Part shown: positions 6,279-11,443 of the stretch, piece after piece
Position numbering within the stretch: the first letter of the stretch is position 1
How the letters are laid out: each line of letters opens with the position of its first letter
DNA from: Nitrosotalea sp.
GTDB lineage: Archaea; Thermoproteota; Nitrososphaeria; Nitrososphaerales; Nitrosopumilaceae
Reading direction: 5' to 3'
Length of the DNA: 11,443 nt
Assembly: GCA_022545805.1 (NCBI GenBank)
Contig: JAKEIJ010000207.1
Span: 1 to 11,443, forward strand
Notes under the pieces: model-generated
Seen by the model: the letters and a program-made list of their open reading frames with translations, nothing else
Database searches by the model: none
Told to the model about the DNA's origin: nothing
Program-made: the position numbers and the translations under genes

Positions 6279-6307
6279 TTATTTTTTAATTTGTTTTTTA
6301 TTTTTTG
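6279..6307 (+). terminator. Poly-T terminator of the Ig-like secreted protein gene
   Basis: Directly after the TAG at 6275-6277 the plus strand has successive T-tracts (TTATTTTTTAA, then TTTTTT twice). Runs of T downstream of a stop are the usual archaeal termination signal. The same bases are the last codons of the opposing membrane gene (K-K-Q-I-K-K, stop). Confidence 0.65.
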
Positions 6308-6551
6308 ATCTAGCAGAGGATGCAATCACAACAATTATCACCAGTGCTATTGATCCAATCAATGAATACTCTACAATGTGTGTTTTACTCAATTCAAGAG
6401 AAAATCCAGACTTGATATGAAATAATGAGTTGATTTGATTTACGATTTGATCTTGGAAAGACATGATGGAGGATCCCGGTATTTCAGCAGATATAAGAGC
6501 AAAAGGAGTTGTAAGGATCAGAAACACTGGCAGGATTTTTAATATGTTCAA
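6279..6551 (-). CDS. Small membrane protein (90 aa), downstream partner of serA
   Basis: Unrecognised. Residues 1-22 form a signal peptide or first helix (M-N-I-L-K-I-L-P-V-F-L-I-L). A polar, probably external segment follows (23-60), then a transmembrane helix (62-80, E-Y-S-L-I-G-S-I-A-L-V-I-I-V-V-I-A-S-S) and a strongly basic cytosolic tail (R-S-K-N-K-K-Q-I-K-K). The start is TTG at 6549-6551, separated by one base from the TAG of serA, with no promoter between them, so it is almost certainly read from the serA transcript. This arrangement does not by itself prove a role in serine synthesis. The lysine-rich end is encoded by the A-tracts that form the opposing gene's terminator. Confidence 0.7.
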   Translation of the reverse strand: MNILKILPVFLILTTPFALISAEIPGSSIMSFQDQIVNQINSLFHIKSGFSLELSKTHIVEYSLIGSIALVIIVVIASSARSKNKKQIKK

Positions 6552-6552
6552 A

Positions 6553-7485
6553 CTAGATAACGCCGCGTAGAATCATTATTATTTTTTCGCCTATTACATT
6601 TGCGGCAAGTGTCTGTGCCTCTTTTGTCTGAGCGCCTATATGCGGAGTGCATACAATATTTGGAAGTGTTGCAAGTTTGTTCCCGACGGCAGGTTCTTTT
6701 TCAAAGACATCTAATGCAGCACCTGCAATCTTTCCTTCTTTGAGTGCATCATACAATGCATCTTCATCAATTATCTCTCCTCTTGATGTGTTTATGATGT
6801 ATGCTGTTTTTTTCATTGTAGAGATTCTTTTAGAATTTACCAAGTGGTGTGTAGTCTCAGTCAATGGAACATGAAATGAGATGTAATCAGCACTTGAGAG
6901 TAAAGTATCAATGTCTGCCTTGATGAGCCCCACATCACGTGCAAAGTCATCAGCAATTGGCATAACATCAAAACCAATAATATTCATGTTCAGTCCTCTT
7001 GCAAGCTTTGCAAGTCTTTTTCCTATGTTCCCCAATCCAACTATGCCAAGATATTTCCCAGAAAGTTCACTTCCCATTAGTTCTTTTTTGAGCCAATTAC
7101 CGTTTCGTATTTCTCTGTCAGCTCGTGGGATTTCTCTTGCCAGCGAAAGCATCAATCCTAAAACAAGTTCTGCAACTGCGTTCATTGCACCCTCTACTGC
7201 GTTGATTACCCTAATGCCTTTTGCCTTTGCTGCATCGACGTCAATATTATCAAGGCCTACTCCCACACGTGCAATTATCTTGCATTGTGTAGCTCTGTCG
7301 ATCATCTCTTTTGTAATTTTAGTTCTGCTTCTTACTACAACTATATCAAAATTAGAAATTTTTTCTTTTATCTGATCTGGCGTAATTTCTGGTTCATATG
7401 TTATCTTTAATCCGTTTTTTTGCAATATTTCGTTTAGAATAGGTGCAACCTGATCACAGATCAACACAGATTGATTCATTGACAT
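6553..7485 (-). CDS. serA: D-3-phosphoglycerate dehydrogenase, short form without ACT domain
   Basis: Oxidises 3-phosphoglycerate to 3-phosphohydroxypyruvate with NAD+, the first step of serine synthesis in the cytosol. At 310 residues it is the short form: the substrate-binding domain is split around the nucleotide-binding domain, with no ACT or ASB regulatory domain. The NAD fold shows G150-L-G-N-I-G, with D173 in G-F-D-V as the ribose-binding acid that favours NAD over NADP. The 2-hydroxyacid dehydrogenase catalytic triad is present: R235 (N-T-S-R-G), E264 (D-V-F-E-K-E-P) and H282 (T-P-H-I-G). The N-A-V-E-G-A-M-N-A-V-A-E-L segment (95-107) is typical of the PGDH branch. The family also includes hydroxypyruvate and glyoxylate reductases, which cannot be fully excluded. 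The ATG at 7485 is chosen because box A sits 26 nt upstream. Confidence 0.9.
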   Translation of the reverse strand: MSMNQSVLICDQVAPILNEILQKNGLKITYEPEITPDQIKEKISNFDIVVVRSRTKITKEMIDRATQCKIIARVGVGLDNIDVDAAKAKGIRVINAVEGAMNAVAELVLGLMLSLAREIPRADREIRNGNWLKKELMGSELSGKYLGIVGLGNIGKRLAKLARGLNMNIIGFDVMPIADDFARDVGLIKADIDTLLSSADYISFHVPLTETTHHLVNSKRISTMKKTAYIINTSRGEIIDEDALYDALKEGKIAGAALDVFEKEPAVGNKLATLPNIVCTPHIGAQTKEAQTLAANVIGEKIIMILRGVI

Positions 7486-7507
7486 AAAGGAAGGCCATCA
7501 GTGACAG

Positions 7508-7515
7508 AATATAAT
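7508..7515 (-). promoter_or_regulatory. Box A of the serA operon
   Basis: On the minus strand this reads ATTATATT, centred 26 nt before the ATG at 7485. It is a strong TATA box in the 70-nt gap after the four-helix gene and makes serA the start of its own two-gene unit. Confidence 0.65.
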
Positions 7516-7555
7516 CATTGCCCAGATCATGTTGAAAATATTGAAAGATTAGAAT

Positions 7556-8053
7556 TCAGGTGTTTTGTCTTTTAGAAATCATTTTGGCAAGTAATGTATA
7601 CAATCCAATGAATGCAATTTGGAACATCTCTATTGGTGGTATCATTATTCCTCCAACCACTAGCCCTAGTCCTTTAGGGGCAGCGCCTCTTGGAAATTCT
7701 CCTCCTGTCACATTACCTCTTGGAAATTCTCGTGGAGGTACATGGTTTACAGACCCACCTCCAAGTAAATTTTCTGGAATAAGATGTAACCTACTTGTAT
7801 ACCACAAGACAAAGAATACCACGGTTCCTGCAATTCCAATAATTTGCCAAACTTTTCCCCATCGTTTTATGACCGGAACTGCCCAGAAGATTTGCAGTAT
7901 TCCTCCAACAAGAAAAAGTATTCCTTGCCCCAAATCATGTGATAAGGATCCTGGAGCCATTTGTAGATGCAATATTCCAGCAGCTACCGTAGTGGCAGCA
8001 GTTACAAAAGAAAATATCAAAATTTTCTTGTCTTTCCACAAGGTTTGACTCAT
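7556..8053 (-). CDS. Four-helix membrane protein with Gly/Pro loop, function unknown
   Basis: 165 residues from the ATG at 8053. Hydrophobic helices lie at about 10-30, 43-63, 70-88 and 138-158. Helix 1 ends in L-H-L-Q-M-A-P-G-S-L-S-H, giving two histidines and a methionine close together, and H90 follows helix 3 (T-S-R-L-H-L). These could bind a metal, but this is inference. Between helices 3 and 4 is a Gly/Pro-rich loop (97-130) with the unit E-F-P-R-G present twice. I do not recognise the family. A TTG at 8062 would add three residues but lies only about 20 nt from box A, so the ATG is preferred. The gene lies downstream of nirK on the same strand but has its own promoter and an inverted-repeat cluster upstream. 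The opposite strand is open over the same span; the helix pattern and promoter identify this strand as coding. Confidence 0.72.
   Translation of the reverse strand: MSQTLWKDKKILIFSFVTAATTVAAGILHLQMAPGSLSHDLGQGILFLVGGILQIFWAVPVIKRWGKVWQIIGIAGTVVFFVLWYTSRLHLIPENLLGGGSVNHVPPREFPRGNVTGGEFPRGAAPKGLGLVVGGIMIPPIEMFQIAFIGLYTLLAKMISKRQNT
7686..7731. repeat. Two 16-bp direct repeats inside the four-helix gene
   Basis: The 16-mer CCTCTTGGAAATTCTC occurs at 7686-7701 and again at 7716-7731, an exact 30-nt period. In the encoded protein this gives two ten-residue units around E-F-P-R-G. It looks like an in-frame tandem duplication in a loop. Confidence 0.85.
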
Positions 8054-8077
8054 ATTCAACAAACGTTTTGATCTTGG

Positions 8078-8085
8078 TATTATAA
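8078..8085 (-). promoter_or_regulatory. Box A of the four-helix membrane gene
   Basis: On the minus strand this reads TTATAATA, centred 28 nt before the ATG at 8053. The overlapping inverted repeats at 8094-8115 begin 8 nt upstream of it, where a regulator could affect TBP/TFB binding. Confidence 0.58.
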
Positions 8086-8093
8086 TGTATTAG

Positions 8094-8115
8094 CTAACTT
8101 TGTTAGTGAACAAAG
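8094..8115. repeat. Two overlapping inverted repeats next to a promoter
   Basis: CTAAC/GTTAG (8094-8098 and 8102-8106, 3-nt loop) overlaps CTTTGTT/AACAAAG (8098-8104 and 8109-8115, 4-nt loop). The two share the GTT in the middle and cannot both form at once. They lie just upstream of the box A at 8078-8085, a position suited to a protein-binding operator. Confidence 0.65.
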
Positions 8116-8117
8116 TA

Positions 8118-8153
8118 TTTGTATTTTATTTTTCATTTTCAATAAAATACAAA
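8118..8153. repeat. 13-bp perfect inverted repeat with 10-nt loop
   Basis: TTTGTATTTTATT (8118-8130) is the exact reverse complement of AATAAAATACAAA (8141-8153). After one mismatch the pairing extends by two more pairs, to 8115-8156. The arm is AT-rich. It lies in the spacer between nirK's 3' end and the four-helix gene. It could be an operator or an RNA hairpin in a nirK read-through transcript. Confidence 0.8.
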
Positions 8154-8225
8154 CACAACTACACAATATCAAATTCATTTGCGATAATTTTTTTCAATAT
8201 CATGTTTTAAAATATCACATAATCA

Positions 8226-8257
8226 AAAGTAGATAAAATAAAAACAAAAAGAGAAAG
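8226..8257 (-). terminator. T-rich terminator of nirK
   Basis: On the minus strand, starting about 12 nt after the nirK TAA, the sequence is TTTCTC followed by TTTTTG, TTTTTA and TTTTA. Multiple T-tracts of this kind end transcription in archaea. Confidence 0.62.
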
Positions 8258-8268
8258 ATTTGGGGGGT

Positions 8269-9606
8269 TTACCCACTCATTGATTTCGCAATTGCAGCTG
8301 CTTGATCATCAGTACATAGACAGTGAACTAGTTCCTTTTGTGGAATGGAGTTCATACCGACTGGTGGTACTGCGTCAGATGGGTTTGGCATATCGCCTGC
8401 TTTGTATCCCAAGTTGAATGGGTCGCCTGCGACAAATACTGTGGCCGCACCTGTAAAGATTGCTGCATAGTCATGATTGACTGCTACATATGCGCCTGGG
8501 CTGCTAAAGACAGTATCAATGATTGCATCCTGTGAACCACCAATTAACCAAGTCTGTGAGCCTTGAGCTTCGACATGGTTACCTTGTGTTACACGGTCCA
8601 ACATTCCACCCACAATGTGGAAGAATACTGGCATGTCTCCTTGATTGACTACAAATAGTCTGTAGTGTGTGTCAAGGTCTACAAATAATGGATGTCCTTG
8701 ATATTGTTTTAGTGCTGGATCATTCCAAGGTTGCACTGGGAAGACATTCTTTGTTGGATCACCCTTGATCAGTTTGTTGATATCTGAGTTTGGTGTGTAA
8801 CCAAATGCCATTCCGTTTACAACAGTTTGTGTTGTGTTATGAAGGAACATTGCTGTTTGGTCATAGCTGCCATCTGCGGTCAAGTACAATTGGTTGTACT
8901 CTAACACAAATTCTTTTGCTGCAGCTTCATAGCGTTGATGTACGACTACGACTTTACCGCTTTGGGTATCAGTCTTGTCTACTATCAATGGTTTGTAACC
9001 ATCCAATGGATCAACGATTGTTACTCCGTACATACCGGACATTACATGTTGGTCCATTGATGCTAGATTGACTCCTTCACAGTGATACTTGAATGCACCA
9101 GGAACCTCAGCTATGAATGCATAGGTTGCAGATTGACCAACCTTAACAGCTCCAAAGTTTGTTGCACTTAGTTGACCTGCGTGCATGTCTATGGAGTGTG
9201 GTGTTGATTCAGTTGATGGCACGGTAAGTGTTACTTTGACGATATCGCCTTGTGTAACTCTTACAGTTGGTCCTGGGACTTGACCGTTAAAGGTCAGTGC
9301 GTGGTATTTTCCACCGCCCATAATAGGTAAGTCGACGCTTTGAGCGACCAACTGTACATCTACTACATGACGTCCCTGTGCGGCCATACTATCAACTTGA
9401 TCCGCTGGTATCTGTGCAAATGCACTTGGCATTTGGAACTGGATACCACCCATGTCATTGACTGTCTGTACAGAGTTCTGTGCTGTTGCACTTGGAATAC
9501 TCTGGCTAGATGCAGTCATCTGAGTCTGTGAATATGTGCTTGCGAACAATAATCCTGCTACTGCCACTACTGCGGCAATAGACATCATACTGTATCGTCT
9601 GTTCAT
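8269..9606 (-). CDS. nirK: Copper-containing nitrite reductase NirK, thaumarchaeal type
   Basis: Reduces nitrite to nitric oxide; in ammonia-oxidising archaea it acts outside the cytoplasmic membrane and is highly expressed, though its exact role in ammonia oxidation is debated. 445 residues with a signal peptide (about 1-25) and two cupredoxin domains. By comparison with bacterial NirK, the type-1 copper ligands are H137, C176, H187 and M192 (K-Y-H-C-E ... Q-H-V-M-S-G-M). The type-2 ligands are H142, H175 and H378 (V-N-H-D-Y). The catalytic pair is D140 (H-S-I-D-M-H) and H330 (F-F-H-I-V-G-G). All are present, so it should be active. C176 to H187 is two residues longer than in bacterial enzymes. 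A C-terminal extension (about 395-445) contains C429-L-C431. The ATG at 9606 has box A about 25 nt upstream and a terminator follows, so it is monocistronic. Confidence 0.95.
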   Translation of the reverse strand: MNRRYSMMSIAAVVAVAGLLFASTYSQTQMTASSQSIPSATAQNSVQTVNDMGGIQFQMPSAFAQIPADQVDSMAAQGRHVVDVQLVAQSVDLPIMGGGKYHALTFNGQVPGPTVRVTQGDIVKVTLTVPSTESTPHSIDMHAGQLSATNFGAVKVGQSATYAFIAEVPGAFKYHCEGVNLASMDQHVMSGMYGVTIVDPLDGYKPLIVDKTDTQSGKVVVVHQRYEAAAKEFVLEYNQLYLTADGSYDQTAMFLHNTTQTVVNGMAFGYTPNSDINKLIKGDPTKNVFPVQPWNDPALKQYQGHPLFVDLDTHYRLFVVNQGDMPVFFHIVGGMLDRVTQGNHVEAQGSQTWLIGGSQDAIIDTVFSSPGAYVAVNHDYAAIFTGAATVFVAGDPFNLGYKAGDMPNPSDAVPPVGMNSIPQKELVHCLCTDDQAAAIAKSMSG

Positions 9607-9626
9607 CGTTTCGGATGTTTGAGTCT

Positions 9627-9635
9627 AAATATATT
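9627..9635 (-). promoter_or_regulatory. Box A of nirK
   Basis: On the minus strand this reads AATATATTT, about 25 nt before the ATG at 9606. It is the best TATA match in the window, in keeping with a highly expressed gene, and the transcript should be leaderless. Confidence 0.72.
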
Positions 9636-9649
9636 AACTTATTGGGTGT

Positions 9650-9661
9650 TTTCTTGAGAAA
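9650..9661. promoter_or_regulatory. Candidate operator in the nirK/lyase spacer
   Basis: TTTCTTGAGAAA is a 5-2-5 inverted repeat (TTTCT/AGAAA) starting 15 nt upstream of nirK's box A. A partial copy, TTCTTGGGA, follows at 9670-9678. It may be a regulator site, but a short dyad in AT-rich DNA can arise by chance. Confidence 0.3.
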
Positions 9662-9712
9662 TTCGCAGATTCTTGGGATTTTACATTACTCTTAATTTTA
9701 AAAATGCGAATG

Positions 9713-9719
9713 CATATTA
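9713..9719 (+). promoter_or_regulatory. Candidate box A of the fumarase/aspartase-family gene
   Basis: CATATTA is centred 27 nt before the GTG at 9743. A second AT-rich candidate, TTAATTTT (9692-9699), would give a transcript start near 9722, also downstream of the ATGs at 9704 and 9710. Both favour the GTG start. Confidence 0.42.
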
Positions 9720-9742
9720 GGAAAATTAATTTTAGTTTTGGC

Positions 9743-11104
9743 GTGAAGTTTAGAACAGATTCAGATTCATTGGGTAAAGTTGAAATTCCAATAGATGCAT
9801 ACTATGGAGCTTTTACGGCAAGAGCAATAAAACAATATCACGTAAGTGGACAGAGATCTCACCCGTATCTCATCATGGCATTTGTGATGATCAAGAGATC
9901 AGCTGCTGTAGCAAACATGAAAGTAAAAGCACTTGATGCAAAAAGAGGAAATGCCATAGTCAAGGCTTGTGATAAGGTTCTTTCAGGAAATCATCTTGAT
10001 CAGTTTGTAGTAGAGGCAATCAACTCTGGTGCTGGAACAGCATTTAACATGAATACAAATGAAGTAATTGCAAATATCGCACTAGAAATAATTGGAAAAA
10101 GCAAAGGAAACTATGAAGACATACACCCAAATGATCATGTAAACATGTCACAATCAAGCAACGATACATTTCCAACTGCAATGCATGTTGCAATTTTATT
10201 TGATGTAAATCAAGTTATACCTGCAATTGACGAACTTGTAAAGACGTTAACCAAAAAGGCAAAAGAATTTTCAAGTTATCAAAAAATTGGAAGAACTCAT
10301 TTGATGGATGCACTTCCAGTAACCCTTGGAAGCGAATTTGCAGCATATGCTACAGCAATAGCAAGAGCACGTGATGCAATCTTTGAATCAAAGAAAGAAC
10401 TAGAACGTGTTGCACTCGGAGGAACAGCAGTTGGTTCCGGTGCAAACACTCCAAAAGGATACAGAACACTTGCAATATCAGAGCTTGGAAGAATATCAAA
10501 ACTCCCACTCAAACCAGAACAAGATATGCAATTTGGACTTGAGAGCAGATTTGCAGTTGCCAGAGTTTCATCATCTCTTAGAAATTTGGCATTAGAACTT
10601 GGAAGAATATCAAATGACATCAGGTTGATGGCATCTGGACCTGTTGCGGGTCTATCTGAGATTGGAATTCCTGCGGTTCATGCAGGCTCTTCAATCATGC
10701 CAGGTAAGGTGAATCCATCTCTTGCAGAATGTATGAACATGGTATGCTTTGACATAATCGGCAAAGACTCTACTGTAGCACTTGCGGCACAGGCAGGCCA
10801 GTTTGAGCTCAATGTGATGCTTCCAGTTATGCTAAAATCTGTTCTTGATTCTATGGATATGCTAAGAAACTTTGTTCCAATATTTTCAAGGAATCTAATT
10901 GATGGACTTACTGCAAACAAGACAAAGCTTAGCCAATACATAGAAAACAGTCCAGTCATAGTAACTCTCCTTACTCCAAAGATTGGATACCAGGTCTCTG
11001 CAGATTTATTCAAAGAATCCCTCAAGACAGGAAAAACAATCAGGCAACTTGTTATCTCAAAAGGACTGTTGACTGAAAAAGAAGTAAAGGCTTTGCTTGG
11101 ATAA
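9743..11104 (+). CDS. Fumarase/aspartase superfamily lyase, probably class II fumarate hydratase
   Basis: 453 residues from GTG 9743. The frame is open to an ATG at 9704, but those 13 extra residues (M-R-M-H-I-R-K ...) do not resemble the family's N-terminus, whereas K-F-R-T-D-S-D-S-L-G does. The family carries out reversible addition/elimination across fumarate in a homotetramer. With this start, S138-S-N-D (in S-Q-S-S-N-D-T-F-P-T-A-M-H), H186 (G-R-T-H-L-M-D-A) and the loop G-S-S-I-M-P-G-K-V-N-P (315-325, with S316 and K322) fall near the E. coli FumC active-site positions. S-S-N-D and G-R-T-H are fumarase-like. N-M-N-T-N-E-V-I-A-N, A-A-Q-A-G-Q, G-L-T-A-N-K and the end (T-G-K-T-I-R-Q-L-V ... 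G-L-L-T-E) are closer to aspartase. Fumarase fits the pathway need of these archaea, but aspartate ammonia-lyase cannot be excluded. The next gene starts 3 nt after the stop. Confidence 0.83.
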   Translation: MKFRTDSDSLGKVEIPIDAYYGAFTARAIKQYHVSGQRSHPYLIMAFVMIKRSAAVANMKVKALDAKRGNAIVKACDKVLSGNHLDQFVVEAINSGAGTAFNMNTNEVIANIALEIIGKSKGNYEDIHPNDHVNMSQSSNDTFPTAMHVAILFDVNQVIPAIDELVKTLTKKAKEFSSYQKIGRTHLMDALPVTLGSEFAAYATAIARARDAIFESKKELERVALGGTAVGSGANTPKGYRTLAISELGRISKLPLKPEQDMQFGLESRFAVARVSSSLRNLALELGRISNDIRLMASGPVAGLSEIGIPAVHAGSSIMPGKVNPSLAECMNMVCFDIIGKDSTVALAAQAGQFELNVMLPVMLKSVLDSMDMLRNFVPIFSRNLIDGLTANKTKLSQYIENSPVIVTLLTPKIGYQVSADLFKESLKTGKTIRQLVISKGLLTEKEVKALLG

Positions 11105-11107
11105 ACA

Positions 11108-11443
11108 ATGGCAAAGATCTGGGTAGAAGCATATGGTTGCTCTGCAAGTTTTGCAGATTCCGAAATGATATCAGGTCTTGTTGTAAATGGTGGTCACACA
11201 CTTGCAGAAAATGAAAAAGATTCAGATCTTAGTGTAATAGTTACTTGTTCTGTAAAAGACGTTACAGCACACAAGATGGTTCATAGAATAAAAAAATTAA
11301 GATCAAACCCACTTGTTGTTGCAGGTTGTCTTCCCAAGGCAGAACTTGCAACTGTAGAAAAGTTTAGTCCAAAAGCAAGTTTGCTTGGACCGAATTCGCT
11401 TGGAAAAACTTTGGAGGTTATTACTTCTGCATTAAATGGCGTA
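11108..11443 (+). CDS. Radical-SAM tRNA methylthiotransferase (MtaB/CDKAL1-like), N-terminal part
   Basis: Only the first 112 codons are in the window; the gene runs off the right edge. The part seen is the MTTase N-terminal (UPF0004) domain with its three cluster cysteines: C11 in Y-G-C-S-A-S-F-A-D-S-E, C47 in V-I-V-T-C-S-V-K, and C74 in V-A-G-C-L-P-K-A-E. In this family they hold an auxiliary 4Fe-4S cluster, while the radical-SAM CxxxCxxC motif and TRAM domain come later. Archaeal members are the e-MtaB/CDKAL1 type that add a methylthio group to N6-threonylcarbamoyl-adenosine 37 of tRNA; subfamily placement here is inferred from taxonomy. The ATG is 3 nt after the lyase stop with no promoter, so the two are co-transcribed. 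Confidence 0.87.
   Translation, partial: MAKIWVEAYGCSASFADSEMISGLVVNGGHTLAENEKDSDLSVIVTCSVKDVTAHKMVHRIKKLRSNPLVVAGCLPKAELATVEKFSPKASLLGPNSLGKTLEVITSALNGV

Noticed and set aside
6911..7375. Plus-strand open frame of about 150 codons opposite serA
   Set aside because: serA on the minus strand has all its catalytic and NAD-binding motifs. The opposite frame is Ser/Ala/Ile-rich and lacks a promoter.
7560..8048. Long plus-strand open frame opposite the four-helix membrane gene
   Set aside because: The plus-strand product is a low-complexity Pro/Gly/Ser shadow without domain features. The minus strand gives four clean helices and has a box A at the right distance.
8157..8225. Repeated AATATCA-like words in the nirK downstream spacer
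   Set aside because: The copies are short, irregularly spaced and in very AT-rich DNA. They do not form a consistent repeat array.
1..11443. Defence system, CRISPR array, insertion sequence or integrated element
   Set aside because: No repeat-spacer pattern, transposase, integrase, terminal inverted repeats or tRNA-associated attachment site was seen. The genes look like ordinary chromosomal genes of an ammonia-oxidising archaeon.

Overview
The window is chromosomal DNA from an ammonia-oxidising archaeon (Nitrososphaerota/Thaumarchaeota, most likely the Nitrosopumilales side). The evidence is a thaumarchaeal-type copper nitrite reductase (NirK), an archaeal ribosomal protein L15e, a secreted protein with a thaumarchaeal PEF-type C-terminal sorting signal, another with the W-F-K-N-N/W-W C-terminal domain typical of the group, and AT-rich DNA whose promoters are archaeal (box A) with almost no Shine-Dalgarno sites. 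The genus cannot be settled from the sequence alone.

Layout, left to right. Positions 1-174 hold the 3' end of truD (tRNA pseudouridine synthase). Then come a secreted, membrane-anchored glycoprotein-like protein (300-1355) and a cytosolic thioredoxin/NHL-propeller protein resembling NHLRC2 (1420-2910). A set of small genes follows: an 87-residue hypothetical (minus), a stand-alone Lrp/AsnC effector-binding (RAM) domain (plus), a two-helix membrane protein (minus) and a six-helix membrane protein (plus). A minus-strand pair encodes L15e and, overlapping it by 4 nt, the PEF-sorted surface protein. A secreted Ig-like protein (5648-6277) converges on a minus-strand pair of phosphoglycerate dehydrogenase (serA) and a small membrane protein. 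Further right are a four-helix membrane protein, nirK, and on the plus strand a fumarase/aspartase-family lyase followed 3 nt later by a truncated radical-SAM tRNA methylthiotransferase gene.

Functionally, this is core metabolism and translation (SerA, fumarase-like lyase, L15e, TruD, methylthiotransferase) mixed with cell-envelope genes and nirK, whose product handles nitrite and nitric oxide at the cell surface in ammonia oxidisers. Only three pairs look like operons (rpl15e with the PEF gene, serA with the small membrane gene, and the lyase with the methylthiotransferase). Most other genes have their own promoter.

The strongest window-wide signal is promoter geometry. A TATA-like box A is centred about 24-28 nt before the start codon of twelve genes on both strands, so the mRNAs should be essentially leaderless. 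This decides several starts (TTG, GTG, and internal ATGs in place of longer frames). The most unusual non-coding stretch is 8094-8156, a cluster of overlapping inverted repeats between nirK and the four-helix membrane protein, just upstream of the latter's promoter. I did not find a defence system, mobile element, CRISPR array or RNA gene.
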